From Mesorhizobium intechi (lineage in GTDB: Bacteria > Pseudomonadota > Alphaproteobacteria > Rhizobiales > Rhizobiaceae), in contig NZ_PNOT02000032.1 in NCBI RefSeq assembly GCF_002879535.1, positions 1 through 64,000 on the forward strand: a DNA stretch of 64,000 bases, written 5' to 3'. The notes under the pieces were generated by a model. The model saw only the letters and a list, made by a program, of their open reading frames with translations, did not search any database and was not told the DNA's origin. Position 1 is the stretch's first letter, and every line of letters begins with the position of its first letter. The position numbers were made by a program, and so were the translations under genes. Below are positions 1 to 8,273 of the stretch, in pieces.

Positions 1-1323
1 CGCCTGCACCCTGTCCGGTCTTTTCGGCGGCGTGGTCCGGCGCGGCGCTTCGCTGAAGGGGACGATGGCGACGGCGCGCTCCGGCAGATGGCTTTCAACC
101 GCGACCGGCTGCAGCACGGCACCCTCGCCGAGCCGGGCGCGGATGCGGTCGGCGAACAGTGCGATGTCGGCGCCGTCGTCGGTCACCTCGCCCGTCAGAT
201 CGGCCTGCGCCATGTCGAAAGCGGCGGCCGCCAGCACCGAAAGCCGCACCAGGTCGAAGCCGTAGCCGGCATCGATGTCCTGCTCGAGGGCGGCCAGCCT
301 TTCATGGAAGAGTTTCTGGATCAGCCGGGGATCGCGCATCGGCCGCGAGGTGCCCAAGGCGATGCGGCTGACGGCACCGTCGACACGAAAGAGCAGCAGC
401 GCCAGCGTCCGCGCGCCCTCGCCGCGGCGCTCGAGATCGGTCTTCAAGGTCGTCGCCAGAAGGCCGACCAGCCGCTCGATGTCCTCGGTGAGCGTGACGG
501 GTTCGGCGAGATGCCGCTCGACCGAAAGCGGCGCCACGGGAAGGCGCGGCGAGACCGCTTCGTCGAGACGGCCAAGCGCCTGGTCGAGACGCAGCAGCAA
601 GGAGGCGCCGAAGCGGCGGGCAAGCGGCGCGCGCGGGGCGGCCATGACGGCGCCCGCCGTGCGCAGGCCGACACTTTCCAGGCTGGCGCGGGTTTCCGGC
701 GCTATGCGCAGTGCGGCGAGCGGCAGAGGCGCCAGCAGCGCTTCCTCCTCGCCGCCATCGACGATGCGGTCGCCGCAGAAGCGGGCCGCCGCCCAGGCCG
801 CGCCCGGCGTCGAGGCAAGGCCGGTGCGGACATCGAACCCCTGGTGTAAGAAGCGCGACAGGATGTCGTCCAGCATGGCGCGTTCGCCGCCGAACAGATG
901 GGTGCAGCCGGTGACGTCGAGAAACAGGCCGTCCGCCCCGTCCAGCGCCACCAGCGGGGTGTAGCGGTCGCACCAGTCGGCAAGGCCTTCGAGCAGGCGC
1001 CGGTCTGCCTCCGGATCGGCCTCGACGATGTCGATCGAGGGATGCATGGCACGCGCGTCGGCAATGCCCATGTCGCGCTTCAGGTGCAGCGCCTCAGCCC
1101 GCTCGTCGAGGGCTGAGATGCGCTGCGCGTTGCCCTGGCGGTGGCTGATCACCAGTGGCGGATGAGATGGCGTCGGATGATCTTGGGGTCGGGAACGCCA
1201 GGACCGCCCCAGGCGCTGCCGCAGGATCCTTTCGGCCGCCAGATAGGGAAACCACAGGGACAGGATCCTTTGCCCGACCTGTCCGTCCTTCCTCGCCCCT
1301 TCTTTCGTTGAATACGCGTTCAT
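1..1323 (-). CDS. imuB: ImuB, Y-family DNA polymerase-like mutagenesis protein (partial, C-terminus beyond the left edge)
   Basis: About 441 codons are present; the C-terminus lies outside the window. The protein begins MNAYSTKEGARKDG and reaches the family's N-terminal strand at ILSLWFPYLAAERIL, followed by ALDGADGLFLDVTG and the Y-family fingers and little-finger regions. In active Y-family polymerases these places carry catalytic acidic residues (DxD-type and SxDE). Here they read WFP and GADG, so it is probably catalytically inactive, as known for ImuB. ImuB works with ImuA and DnaE2 in error-prone translesion synthesis during the SOS response; dnaE2 would be expected just left of the window. 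The chosen ATG lies 230 nt inside imuA in another frame, because no later Met precedes the conserved strand. Confidence 0.9.
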   Translation of the reverse strand, partial: MNAYSTKEGARKDGQVGQRILSLWFPYLAAERILRQRLGRSWRSRPQDHPTPSHPPLVISHRQGNAQRISALDERAEALHLKRDMGIADARAMHPSIDIVEADPEADRRLLEGLADWCDRYTPLVALDGADGLFLDVTGCTHLFGGERAMLDDILSRFLHQGFDVRTGLASTPGAAWAAARFCGDRIVDGGEEEALLAPLPLAALRIAPETRASLESVGLRTAGAVMAAPRAPLARRFGASLLLRLDQALGRLDEAVSPRLPVAPLSVERHLAEPVTLTEDIERLVGLLATTLKTDLERRGEGARTLALLLFRVDGAVSRIALGTSRPMRDPRLIQKLFHERLAALEQDIDAGYGFDLVRLSVLAAAAFDMAQADLTGEVTDDGADIALFADRIRARLGEGAVLQPVAVESHLPERAVAIVPFSEAPRRTTPPKRPDRVQA

Positions 1324-2128
1324 CGGGGTTCCACTCCAGTGTGAATTGTCCAGGCAGGGCCGTGCGGCTCTTGCCGATGCTGATGGTGAAGGCCGGGCGG
1401 CCGATCGATCCGGCGAGCGGCCCGGCGACGGTTTCGCGCGGCACGGCCGGCGCCGGCGAGACGATGAGGCGGACGGGCGCCGCCGTCGGTTCGGGCTCGG
1501 CCGCCTGCCGCAGCAGAAATACGGGGCGGCCCGCACTTTGCGCCCTCGCATGCAGCCGCCGCGTCGCGGTCAGGTCGAGCCGCTGCGGATTGCCGCGGAT
1601 TTCAAGGATGACGGCGGCGAGCGCCATCATCCGCGCTGCTTCCTCGGCGACCCACAGCGCATCGGCGAGTTTCGGCGCCTCGGAAAACAGCAATTGCCCG
1701 GGCCCGATGCCGAAGGAGGCCTGCAGTCCCCTGGCATAGGGAAAGCCCGCCTCGCGGAAGATTTCCGTGGTGCCGATCCACAACACCGGCAACCCTTGCG
1801 CCTGCTTGAGGATCAGGCTGGTGAGCGACAGGGCAAAACCGGCGACGGCTCCGGCATCGCGGGTTTCCAGGCCATGGATTTCGCTGAGCGCCGCTTTCGG
1901 CAAGCCACCGCTCAGGGCGGCATCGAGGGGTTCGATGCCGACCGGCAGGAAGGCCTCCGGCAAGGCGGCGGCAAGACCGCGCCGGACGATCGTGAGATCG
2001 GCGCTGGCGTCGGCATCAAGCGGCGCGCCAGCCGGTGCCTGCAGGCGCTCGGGCAGCGTTCCCTCGATCTTCGCGATCTGGCGGCGCAGGGCAAAAACAG
2101 TCTCCCGCGCCACGGCTGATATCGCCAT
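1094..2128 (-). CDS. imuA: ImuA, SOS mutagenesis accessory protein
   Basis: A 344-residue RecA/SulA-like protein that accompanies ImuB and DnaE2 in damage-induced mutagenesis. Recognisable blocks are GIEPLDAALSGGLPKAALSE near residue 60 and VLWIGTTEIFREAGFPYARG near 130. The region where RecA has a Walker A loop reads ETRDAGAVAG, so nucleotide binding is doubtful. The last conserved-looking stretch is FTLEWNPDERVF near residue 262. The remaining 75 or so residues are polar, low-complexity and overlap the start of imuB. A LexA-type box lies 25-39 nt upstream of the ATG, consistent with SOS control. Confidence 0.9.
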   Translation of the reverse strand: MAISAVARETVFALRRQIAKIEGTLPERLQAPAGAPLDADASADLTIVRRGLAAALPEAFLPVGIEPLDAALSGGLPKAALSEIHGLETRDAGAVAGFALSLTSLILKQAQGLPVLWIGTTEIFREAGFPYARGLQASFGIGPGQLLFSEAPKLADALWVAEEAARMMALAAVILEIRGNPQRLDLTATRRLHARAQSAGRPVFLLRQAAEPEPTAAPVRLIVSPAPAVPRETVAGPLAGSIGRPAFTISIGKSRTALPGQFTLEWNPDERVFNERRGEEGRTGRAKDPVPVVSLSGGRKDPAAAPGAVLAFPTPRSSDAISSATGDQPPPGQRAAHLSPRRAG

Positions 2129-2152
2129 GACGGTCAGTGTCCACTCACAATT

Positions 2153-2167
2153 GTTCCTGTTATGTTC
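2153..2167. promoter_or_regulatory. LexA box (GTTC-N7-GTTC)
   Basis: GTTCCTGTTATGTTC is a perfect match to the direct-repeat LexA operator of alphaproteobacteria (GTTC, seven bases, GTTC). It sits 25 nt upstream of imuA, where a repressor would block the imuAB promoter. It is also about 140 nt upstream of the divergent zincin gene at 2309, which could share control. imuAB-dnaE2 cassettes are established LexA targets in this class. Confidence 0.85.
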
Positions 2168-2308
2168 CTATAGATTCCAGAGGCGGTCCGAAGAGTCAAG
2201 CAGAGTCACGAGGAATTTATTCCTGCGAACCCTGCACGACAGGGCGTATCGGCCGCTCCATTTGCCTCGCCCGGTGCGAAAGCCTATATGCCGGTCAAAG
2301 GACAAAGC

Positions 2309-2731
2309 ATGGCCCGCATCTACAAGACCCGCACCTGGCACGGCGAACTCGCGCCCTCGATGGAGGAGCTGGAGTTCCTGGCGCTGGAGGCCTACGCCCA
2401 TCTGCCGGAGGATTTTCGCAAGCTGACCGGCGAGATCGTCATCCAGATTGCCGAGTTCCCGACCGACGAGATCATGGACGACCTGTCGCTGGAGACGCCG
2501 TTCGACCTGCTCGGCCTGTTCGAGGGCCGCGGCATCGCCGAACGCTGGAACCCGCAGACCGGCGAAGGCCCGAACCGCATCACGCTCTACCGCCGCGCCA
2601 TGCTCGACTACTGGGCCGAAAACGAGGAGACGCTCGGCGACATCGTCACCCATGTGCTGATCCACGAGATCGGCCACCATTTCGGCCTGTCGGATGATGA
2701 CATGGAGCGGATCGAAGAGGCTGCCGAGTAG
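2309..2731 (+). CDS. Zincin-like metallopeptidase family protein
   Basis: A 140-residue protein of the small zincin_1 (DUF1025-type) family. The C-terminal part has HEIGHHFGLSD, an HExxH-type zinc site with a third histidine and the family's typical trailing D. No signal peptide is visible, so it is probably cytoplasmic. The substrate is unknown. The start at 2309 (MARIYKTRT) is preferred over an in-frame ATG at 2288 because AAAGGA lies about 8 nt upstream. The gene is divergent from imuA. A palindromic repeat follows the stop codon. Confidence 0.85.
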   Translation: MARIYKTRTWHGELAPSMEELEFLALEAYAHLPEDFRKLTGEIVIQIAEFPTDEIMDDLSLETPFDLLGLFEGRGIAERWNPQTGEGPNRITLYRRAMLDYWAENEETLGDIVTHVLIHEIGHHFGLSDDDMERIEEAAE

Positions 2732-2738
2732 AGCCAAC

Positions 2739-2803
2739 ACTTCGTCATCCCAGGGTCTGCGCCGCGTCGCTTCGCTCCTTGCTTCGCCCCAGGATGACGA
2801 AGA
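2739..2803. repeat. Palindromic intergenic repeat
   Basis: CTTCGTCATCC at the left and GGATGACGAAG at the right form an 11-bp perfect inverted repeat around a GC-rich centre. Elements with these arms are common between genes in Mesorhizobium-like genomes (general recollection). Here it separates two convergent genes and may act as a transcription or mRNA-stability hairpin. A decayed half copy (AGGATGACGA) occurs near 13832. Confidence 0.7.
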
Positions 2804-2826
2804 GAAGGAAGGCCTCGGCGCCTGGC

Positions 2827-3033
2827 CTACCAGTCGCTGAGCTTGGTATCCGGCCCATATTCCTGGCCGTCGACGTCCTTCACCACCGCCTGGCCGCAGC
2901 GCATGGCCTTGGCCTTCTTGTCATAGGCATAGGTCGGCGAGCCGAACAGGTGCCAGCCCTTGTTCAGCGCCGCCGTCACCTTGTGGCAGAAGCTGGCGTC
3001 GTCCGGGCCAGTCAGAAAGCGGTAGAGTTTCAT
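2827..3033 (-). CDS. DUF1737 domain-containing protein
   Basis: A 68-residue cytoplasmic protein. It has the DUF1737 pattern YRFLTGPDDASFCHKV followed by ALNKGWHLFGSP, and essentially the whole protein is the domain. The function of the family is unknown. It lies 49 nt downstream of the CoA-ester lyase gene on the same strand, so the two may be co-transcribed. Confidence 0.85.
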   Translation of the reverse strand: MKLYRFLTGPDDASFCHKVTAALNKGWHLFGSPTYAYDKKAKAMRCGQAVVKDVDGQEYGPDTKLSDW

Positions 3034-3082
3034 GTCTCAAGTCCTGTCGTAAGTGCCGTAGCCCGCGAGCATAGGGCCGATA

Positions 3083-3976
3083 TCATGCGCCGATGGCGGC
3101 CGCCTTCGCCAGCAGTTTTTCGGCCTGTGCCAGATGCAGCCGCTCGACCATCTTGCCGTTCAGCGCGATCACGCCCTTGTCCGTGTTTTCCGTGAGCGCA
3201 AAGGCATCCTTCACCGCGCGTGCTTCGGCGATTGCCTCCGGCGAGGGCGCGAAGGCGCGGTTCGCGGCGTCGATCTGGGCCGGATGGATGAGGGTCTTGC
3301 CGTCGAAGCCCATGGCGGCCCCCTCCGCGCACTCGCGGGCAAAGGCGTCGAGATCGCGAAAATCGTTGGCAACGCCGTCGAGCATGTCGAGGCCTCCGGC
3401 GCGCGCGGCCAGCACCATCTGCATCAGCCATGGCACGAGGTAGCGCCGGTCCGGCGTCACGAGCACGCCGGTGTCCTTGGCCAGATCATTCGTTCCGGCA
3501 ACGAAACAAGTGAGCCGCGATGCCGGATCGCGGCCCAGTTCAGCAATGGCGCCGATGTTGAGCAGGGCCTTCGGCGTCTCGATCATCGCCCAGAGTTTCA
3601 CGCTATCGGGGGCAAAATTGTCGTCGAGCACGTCGCCGACCTCGAGGATGTCGCGCGGCGTGGCGACCTTGGACAGTAGGATGCCGTCGGGCTCGACCTT
3701 CGCCACGGCTACGAGGTCGTCGTCGCCCCATTCGCTGGCCAGCGCATTGACGCGCACCACCATCTCGCAGCGGTGGCCGCGATGGTTGGCGGCCGGGCGG
3801 CTGGCGAAGATCGCGGGCAGCTTTTGGCGGGCGGCAATCTTGTCGGCCGGGGCGACGGCATCCTCGAGGTCGATGATGATCGCGTCGCAGGACAGAAGCG
3901 CGATCTTGGCCAGCGCCTTGTCGTTGGAGGCCGGAACGTAGAGCACCGAGCGGCGCGGACGGTAGGATTCGGTCAT
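3083..3976 (-). CDS. CoA-ester lyase, HpcH/HpaI aldolase / citrate lyase beta family
   Basis: A 297-residue TIM-barrel lyase of the CitE/Mcl type. It starts RRSVLYVPASNDKAL and has the magnesium-binding IIIDLEDAV near residue 35, VRVNAL near 74, and AMIETPKALLNI near 135. These are typical of enzymes that cleave or form malyl-, citramalyl- or citryl-CoA bonds. The exact substrate cannot be decided because no CitD or CitF partner lies nearby. The ATG at 3976 directly precedes the conserved N-terminus. The same frame stays open upstream through the 16-bp repeats, but that extension has no family similarity. Confidence 0.9.
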   Translation of the reverse strand: MTESYRPRRSVLYVPASNDKALAKIALLSCDAIIIDLEDAVAPADKIAARQKLPAIFASRPAANHRGHRCEMVVRVNALASEWGDDDLVAVAKVEPDGILLSKVATPRDILEVGDVLDDNFAPDSVKLWAMIETPKALLNIGAIAELGRDPASRLTCFVAGTNDLAKDTGVLVTPDRRYLVPWLMQMVLAARAGGLDMLDGVANDFRDLDAFARECAEGAAMGFDGKTLIHPAQIDAANRAFAPSPEAIAEARAVKDAFALTENTDKGVIALNGKMVERLHLAQAEKLLAKAAAIGA

Positions 3977-4363
3977 ATCCGATCTATGCCGTCTGGGGTC
4001 TGTCGAGGCAAGTGGTCCAAGTCCACACGAAAACTGGCCCGCATGAAAACTGGCCTGCATGAAAACTGACCTGAATGAAAACTGGCCTGAATGAAACTGG
4101 CCCTGCACCAAAACTGCACAGGCCTGCGGAAAAGCTCCTCGGATCCGCCCTGCCACCTCCCTGCCGGCCTGCGAAACAGGCGGCATGCACAAGCGAGCAA
4201 AACCCCGTTGGTCCGTGCCACAGCGCCTGCGCAGCGAAGGCTGGTGGCTGGCCGATCCGCCGCGCGGCGATCCCGCGGCGATCCTCATTCCGTTTGTCCG
4301 CAAGAGGCCGCCGCCATGGCGAACGGACGCGATCAAACCAGATGCCAGCAGGAAGGTCAGATC
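3977..4363. other. Divergent intergenic region with minisatellite
   Basis: This 387-nt gap separates the divergent CoA-ester lyase and DUF4173 genes. It contains the 16-bp tandem repeat at 4029-4124. Frames here are open on both strands, but none has a family resemblance or a convincing ribosome binding site except AGGAAGG just before 4364. I take it as a promoter region for both neighbours. Confidence 0.5.
4029..4124. repeat. 16-bp minisatellite, about six units
   Basis: Consecutive units read GAAAACTGGCCCGCAT, GAAAACTGGCCTGCAT, GAAAACTGACCTGAAT, GAAAACTGGCCTGAAT, GAAACTGGCCCTGCAC and a decayed CAAAACTGCACAGGCC. Divergence grows toward the right. The unit is not a multiple of three, so it is unlikely to encode protein repeats. 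Confidence 0.9.
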
Positions 4364-5911
4364 ATGACGTCATTTTTCACAGCGGCACCAAGCTATTGCC
4401 GCCGCTTCGGTGTTGCCGTGCTGCTGGTCGTGCTGGCGGATTTCCTGTTCTACGGCCAGCCCGCCGGCATCACCGTCTTCCTGTTCGCCATCCTGATCGC
4501 CGCCGCGGTCGTGGCCATGCATCCCACGGCCTTCAGCGACATCAGGGTCTGGCTCAAGCCCGCCGCCTTGCTTGTCGCCCTGCTTCCGCTCGCCGAAAAT
4601 GTCAGCCCCCTGTCCGTCTCGACAGCGCTTGCGGTGCTGGTCGTGTTCGCGCTTTCGTTGAGCGGTCGCTTGCGGCACGGTATGGCGCGCATTGCCGGCC
4701 AGATCGCTTTGTTCGGGCTCGCGGCGCCGTTCCGGTTCGTCCGCGATTTCATCCGCTGGCGCAAGACGGTGCGCCGGTCTGGCGGACGAACTGTGCGGCT
4801 GGCGACGGTCGCCGTCTGGGTGATGCCGCTGACACTGGGCGCCGTGTTCCTGGCACTGTTCGGCGCCGCCAACCCGGTCATTGAATACTGGCTGTCGCTG
4901 ATCGATCTCCTAAAATTGCTCGATCTCATCCAACCGGCGCGCGTCGCCTTCTGGCTGTTCGTGCTCGCCGGCGTCTGGGCCTTTCTGCGGCCACGCCTGC
5001 CGGGTCTTTCGCGGCGCAGCGCCCGGCCGAACCATGCCCTTGCCGCGGCTCAACCGGCGATCAATCCGCAAAGCCACGTCATCGAGGACATCGTGTTCGG
5101 CAAGGCCGCCATCCTGCGTGCCTTGATCGTCTTCAACGTGCTGTTTGCGCTGCAGACCGGGCTCGACGCCACCTATCTCTGGGGCGGGGCAGCCCTTCCC
5201 GACGGCTTGAGCTACGCGGCTTACGCGCATCGCGGCGCCTATCCCCTTGTTGTCACCGCGCTGCTTGCCGCGGGATTCGTGCTGGCGGCGCTCAGGCCGG
5301 GCAGCGAGACCTCGGGGGATCCCGTCATCCGCCGGCTGGTCTATGCCTGGGTGGCGCAGAACATCATGCTGGTCATCTCGTCGATCCTGCGGCTCGACCT
5401 CTATGTCGACATCTATGCGCTGACCTACTGGCGCATCGCGGCTTTCGTCTGGATGGGGCTGGTGGCGGCAGGGCTTGCGCTGATCATCGCCCGCATCGCT
5501 CTCGGAAAATCCAATGAATGGCTCTCCTGCGCCAATCTTCTGACGTTATCCCTGACGCTTTATGCCTGCTGTTTCATCAATTTCGCCGCGACGATCGCCA
5601 ATTACAATGTCGACCATTCCTTCGAAATGACCGGCCAGGGCATCCCCCTCGATGCCTGGTATCTGCGCTCGCTCGGCCCGGGCGCGTTTCCGGCACTCGA
5701 CCGTTTCTTCGATCATCAGGCAAAGACCGCCGAGGCCGGCGCCACACGCGAACTCGCGCGACTGCGTGGCATCGACGAGGGTTGGTACCGAACCGTCCAG
5801 GAAAACTGGCGGGCCTGGAGCTTTCGCGACTGGCGCCTGCTTGCCTATCTCGACAGCAAGGGGTCGCTCGTGCTTCCTCAGCCTTCGCAACCCTCCTTGC
5901 CGGGCCGCTGA
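4364..5911 (+). CDS. DUF4173 integral membrane protein
   Basis: A 515-residue polytopic membrane protein with about ten or more hydrophobic segments, for example AVLLVVLADFLFYG near residue 17 and ITVFLFAILIAAAVVAM near 35. The central and C-terminal parts fit the DUF4173 family, with ALIVFNVLFALQTGLDATYLWGG-like and AYAHRGAYPLVVTALLAAGF-like segments. Its biochemical role is not known. AGGAAGG lies about 8 nt before the ATG. A response regulator gene starts 4 nt after its stop and a kinase follows, so the three form one operon. The protein may be a signalling partner or target of this two-component system. Confidence 0.85.
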   Translation: MTSFFTAAPSYCRRFGVAVLLVVLADFLFYGQPAGITVFLFAILIAAAVVAMHPTAFSDIRVWLKPAALLVALLPLAENVSPLSVSTALAVLVVFALSLSGRLRHGMARIAGQIALFGLAAPFRFVRDFIRWRKTVRRSGGRTVRLATVAVWVMPLTLGAVFLALFGAANPVIEYWLSLIDLLKLLDLIQPARVAFWLFVLAGVWAFLRPRLPGLSRRSARPNHALAAAQPAINPQSHVIEDIVFGKAAILRALIVFNVLFALQTGLDATYLWGGAALPDGLSYAAYAHRGAYPLVVTALLAAGFVLAALRPGSETSGDPVIRRLVYAWVAQNIMLVISSILRLDLYVDIYALTYWRIAAFVWMGLVAAGLALIIARIALGKSNEWLSCANLLTLSLTLYACCFINFAATIANYNVDHSFEMTGQGIPLDAWYLRSLGPGAFPALDRFFDHQAKTAEAGATRELARLRGIDEGWYRTVQENWRAWSFRDWRLLAYLDSKGSLVLPQPSQPSLPGR

Positions 5912-5914
5912 CCG

Positions 5915-6607
5915 ATGCCGCATCACATCCTCGTCGCCGACGATGACCCGCACATCCGCGAAGTGATCTGCTTCGCGCTGGAAAAGGCCGGCATGACGAC
6001 GCTTGGGGTGGCCGACGGCGCCGCCGCCTTGCAGGAAGTCGGACGCCGGGCGCCCGACCTGGTCGTGCTCGACATCGGCATGCCGGAGATGGACGGGCTG
6101 GAGGTCTGCCGGGTCCTGCGCCACACCTCGGACGTGCCGGTGCTGTTCCTGTCCGCGCGCGACGAGGAGATCGACCGCATCCTCGGGCTCGAAATGGGCG
6201 GCGACGACTATGTGACGAAGCCGTTCAGTCCGCGCGAACTGGTCGCGCGCGTCAACGTCATCCTGCGCCGCGCCCGCCCGGCGGCGCCCGAAGCGGCCGA
6301 CGACCGTCAGTTTTCGCATGGCAAGCTCACTCTGGCGCCGGCCAGCCACGCCGCCAGCTTCGACGGCAAGCCGCTTGCCCTGACGGGGATAGAGTTCTCG
6401 ATCCTGAAAGGGTTCTTGGCGCGACCGGCGCATGTGCTCGACCGTGACGCGGTGATGGCAAACGCCTACGCCGGCAAGATCCATGTCGCCGACCGCACCG
6501 TCGACAGCCATATCCGCAACATTCGCGCCAAGCTGGTTGCGGTGGGCTGCGTGGACGCCATCGAGACCGTGCATGGCGTCGGCTTCCGGCTCGGCCGATG
6601 CGGCTGA
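5915..6607 (+). CDS. OmpR/PhoB-family response regulator
   Basis: 230 residues. The receiver domain spans residues 1-118, with acidic DDD at 9-11, the phospho-acceptor Asp53 in VVLDIGMPEMDG, and the conserved Lys in YVTKPFSPRE. A winged-helix DNA-binding domain follows from about 135 to the end, with DRTVDSHIRNIRAKL as recognition helix and ETVHGVGFRLG at the end. It is a transcription factor activated by the kinase encoded next to it. Its end overlaps the kinase start by 10 nt, indicating translational coupling. Targets are unknown. Confidence 0.95.
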   Translation: MPHHILVADDDPHIREVICFALEKAGMTTLGVADGAAALQEVGRRAPDLVVLDIGMPEMDGLEVCRVLRHTSDVPVLFLSARDEEIDRILGLEMGGDDYVTKPFSPRELVARVNVILRRARPAAPEAADDRQFSHGKLTLAPASHAASFDGKPLALTGIEFSILKGFLARPAHVLDRDAVMANAYAGKIHVADRTVDSHIRNIRAKLVAVGCVDAIETVHGVGFRLGRCG

Positions 6608-8199
6608 CGACATCCAGCAAATGGATCGGCCGCAAATGGCGGCCACGGCTTGCCACGGTCGTCGTCGCCATCCTGATCCTGGTGATGGCGCTACCGCTGG
6701 TCGGCCTGTTCTTCTTCCGCCTCTACGAGAACCAGCTGATCCGCCAGACCGAGGCGGAGCTGATCGCGCAGGGGGCGGCCATCGCCGCCATCTATGCGCG
6801 GGAGGTGCGCGACGCCGGCGTTCCGCCGGACAAATTTGGCGCGCCGATGCCGCAGGCCAATGGCGATGCCGGCCGAGCCGCAAATCCCGACGGACCATAC
6901 CGGCCGATCGAGCCGCGCCTCGATCTCGCCTCCGACGCCGTGCTTCCGACCCGGCCGGCCGCCATACCCGGCACCGCCGATCCGGCCTTTGCCGCGATCG
7001 GCACGCGCCTGTCGGGCGTTCTCGACGCCACGCAGAAAACCACGCTGGCCGGCTTCCGGCTGCTTGATCCGAAGGGTGTCGTCATTGCCGGGCGCAGCGA
7101 GGTCGGGCAGTCGCTTGGCGAGGTCGGCGAGGTGCGCACCGCGCTTGGCGGCCACTATGCCAGCGCGCTTCGTCTGCGCATCCCCGACCAGCCGACGCCA
7201 CCGCTCTATTCGGTCAGCCGCGGCACCAAGGTGCGGGTCTTCGTCGCCCTGCCGGTGGCCGTCGCTGGCCGGGTCGCCGGCGTGGTCTATGTCTCGCGGA
7301 CCCCCAACAACATCATCAAGCATCTCTATGGCGAACGCGGCAAGGTGACCCTGGCGGCGATCGCCATTCTCGGCGGCACGCTGCTCATCGGCCTGGTGTT
7401 CCTGCGCACCGTCAGCCGGCCGATCTATGCGCTGATCGACCGCACGCAGCGCATCGCCGCCGGTGAGCGTGAGGCGATCCGGCCGCTCGACCACCATGGT
7501 ACCTATGAAATGGCGGAGCTGTCCGCCGCCTTCCTCGACATGGCCGAAAAACTGCAGGCGCGCTCGGACTCGATCCAGACTTTCGCCACCCATGTCTCGC
7601 ACGAGCTCAAATCGCCGTTGACTGCGATCCAGGGCGCGGCCGAATTGCTGCGCGATTCCGGCAGCGCGATGGATGACGAGGAGCGGCGGCGCTTCTCCAA
7701 CAACATCGTCACCGATGCCGGGCGGCTCAATCTGCTGGTGCGGCGGCTGCTCGACCTGGCCAAGGCCGAAAATCTTGCACCCAGCGGCGAAAGCACTTCG
7801 ATCGGTGCGGCGCTGGCGCTGCTGCCCGCCGACACCAGGCTGGCGGTCCGCATCGAATCCGGCGGGGATCTCGCCTTGCGCATCTCGGCCGAAAACGCGG
7901 CGATCGTGCTTGCCAATCTCATCGACAATTCCGCCATGCACGGCGCGACGCTGGTTTCGATCACCGCGACAAGCGCCGGCGGCAAGGCGACGGTTCTGGT
8001 CGGCGATGACGGGGCCGGCATTTCGCCGAGCAACCGGGCGCGTATCTTCGAGCCGTTCTTCACCACGCGGCGTTCAACCGGCGGCACCGGCATGGGCCTC
8101 GGCATCGTGCTGGCCCTCCTGAAAGCGCATGATGGTATGATCCGGCTGGTTGACAGCGAGCGCGGCACGCGCTTCGAGATCACACTGCCGGTGGTATGA
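6598..8199 (+). CDS. Sensor histidine kinase
   Basis: 533 residues. An N-terminal membrane helix (VVVAILILVMALPLVGLFFF) precedes an extracytoplasmic sensor region of about 210 residues. A second helix near residue 250 (LAAIAILGGTLLIGLVFL) is followed by HAMP. The H-box is SHELKSPLTAIQGAAELL with His335. The N-box is NLIDNSAMHGA, and GDDGAGIS, FEPFFTTR and GTGMGLGIVLALL form the ATP lid. All catalytic boxes look intact. It should phosphorylate the preceding response regulator. The signal is unknown. Confidence 0.95.
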   Translation: MRLTTSSKWIGRKWRPRLATVVVAILILVMALPLVGLFFFRLYENQLIRQTEAELIAQGAAIAAIYAREVRDAGVPPDKFGAPMPQANGDAGRAANPDGPYRPIEPRLDLASDAVLPTRPAAIPGTADPAFAAIGTRLSGVLDATQKTTLAGFRLLDPKGVVIAGRSEVGQSLGEVGEVRTALGGHYASALRLRIPDQPTPPLYSVSRGTKVRVFVALPVAVAGRVAGVVYVSRTPNNIIKHLYGERGKVTLAAIAILGGTLLIGLVFLRTVSRPIYALIDRTQRIAAGEREAIRPLDHHGTYEMAELSAAFLDMAEKLQARSDSIQTFATHVSHELKSPLTAIQGAAELLRDSGSAMDDEERRRFSNNIVTDAGRLNLLVRRLLDLAKAENLAPSGESTSIGAALALLPADTRLAVRIESGGDLALRISAENAAIVLANLIDNSAMHGATLVSITATSAGGKATVLVGDDGAGISPSNRARIFEPFFTTRRSTGGTGMGLGIVLALLKAHDGMIRLVDSERGTRFEITLPVV

Positions 8200-8203
8200 G
8201 AGG

Positions 8204-8251
8204 GAGCATGATCCCTTCCGAGGACCGGCGGCCACTTTTCGGATCATGCTC
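8204..8251. repeat. Palindromic intergenic repeat (GAGCATGATCC arms)
   Basis: Perfect 11-bp arms GAGCATGATCC and GGATCATGCTC enclose 26 nt that include CCACTTTTC. This resembles a small palindrome often seen between genes of Rhizobiales (general recollection). It lies between the kinase and the FAD oxidoreductase and could form an RNA hairpin. Confidence 0.75.
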
Positions 8252-8273
8252 TAGGTTTGGAGAGACATTAAGC

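Noticed and set aside
4029-4124. CRISPR-like array
   Set aside because: The 16-bp units are directly adjacent with no spacers, so it is a minisatellite.
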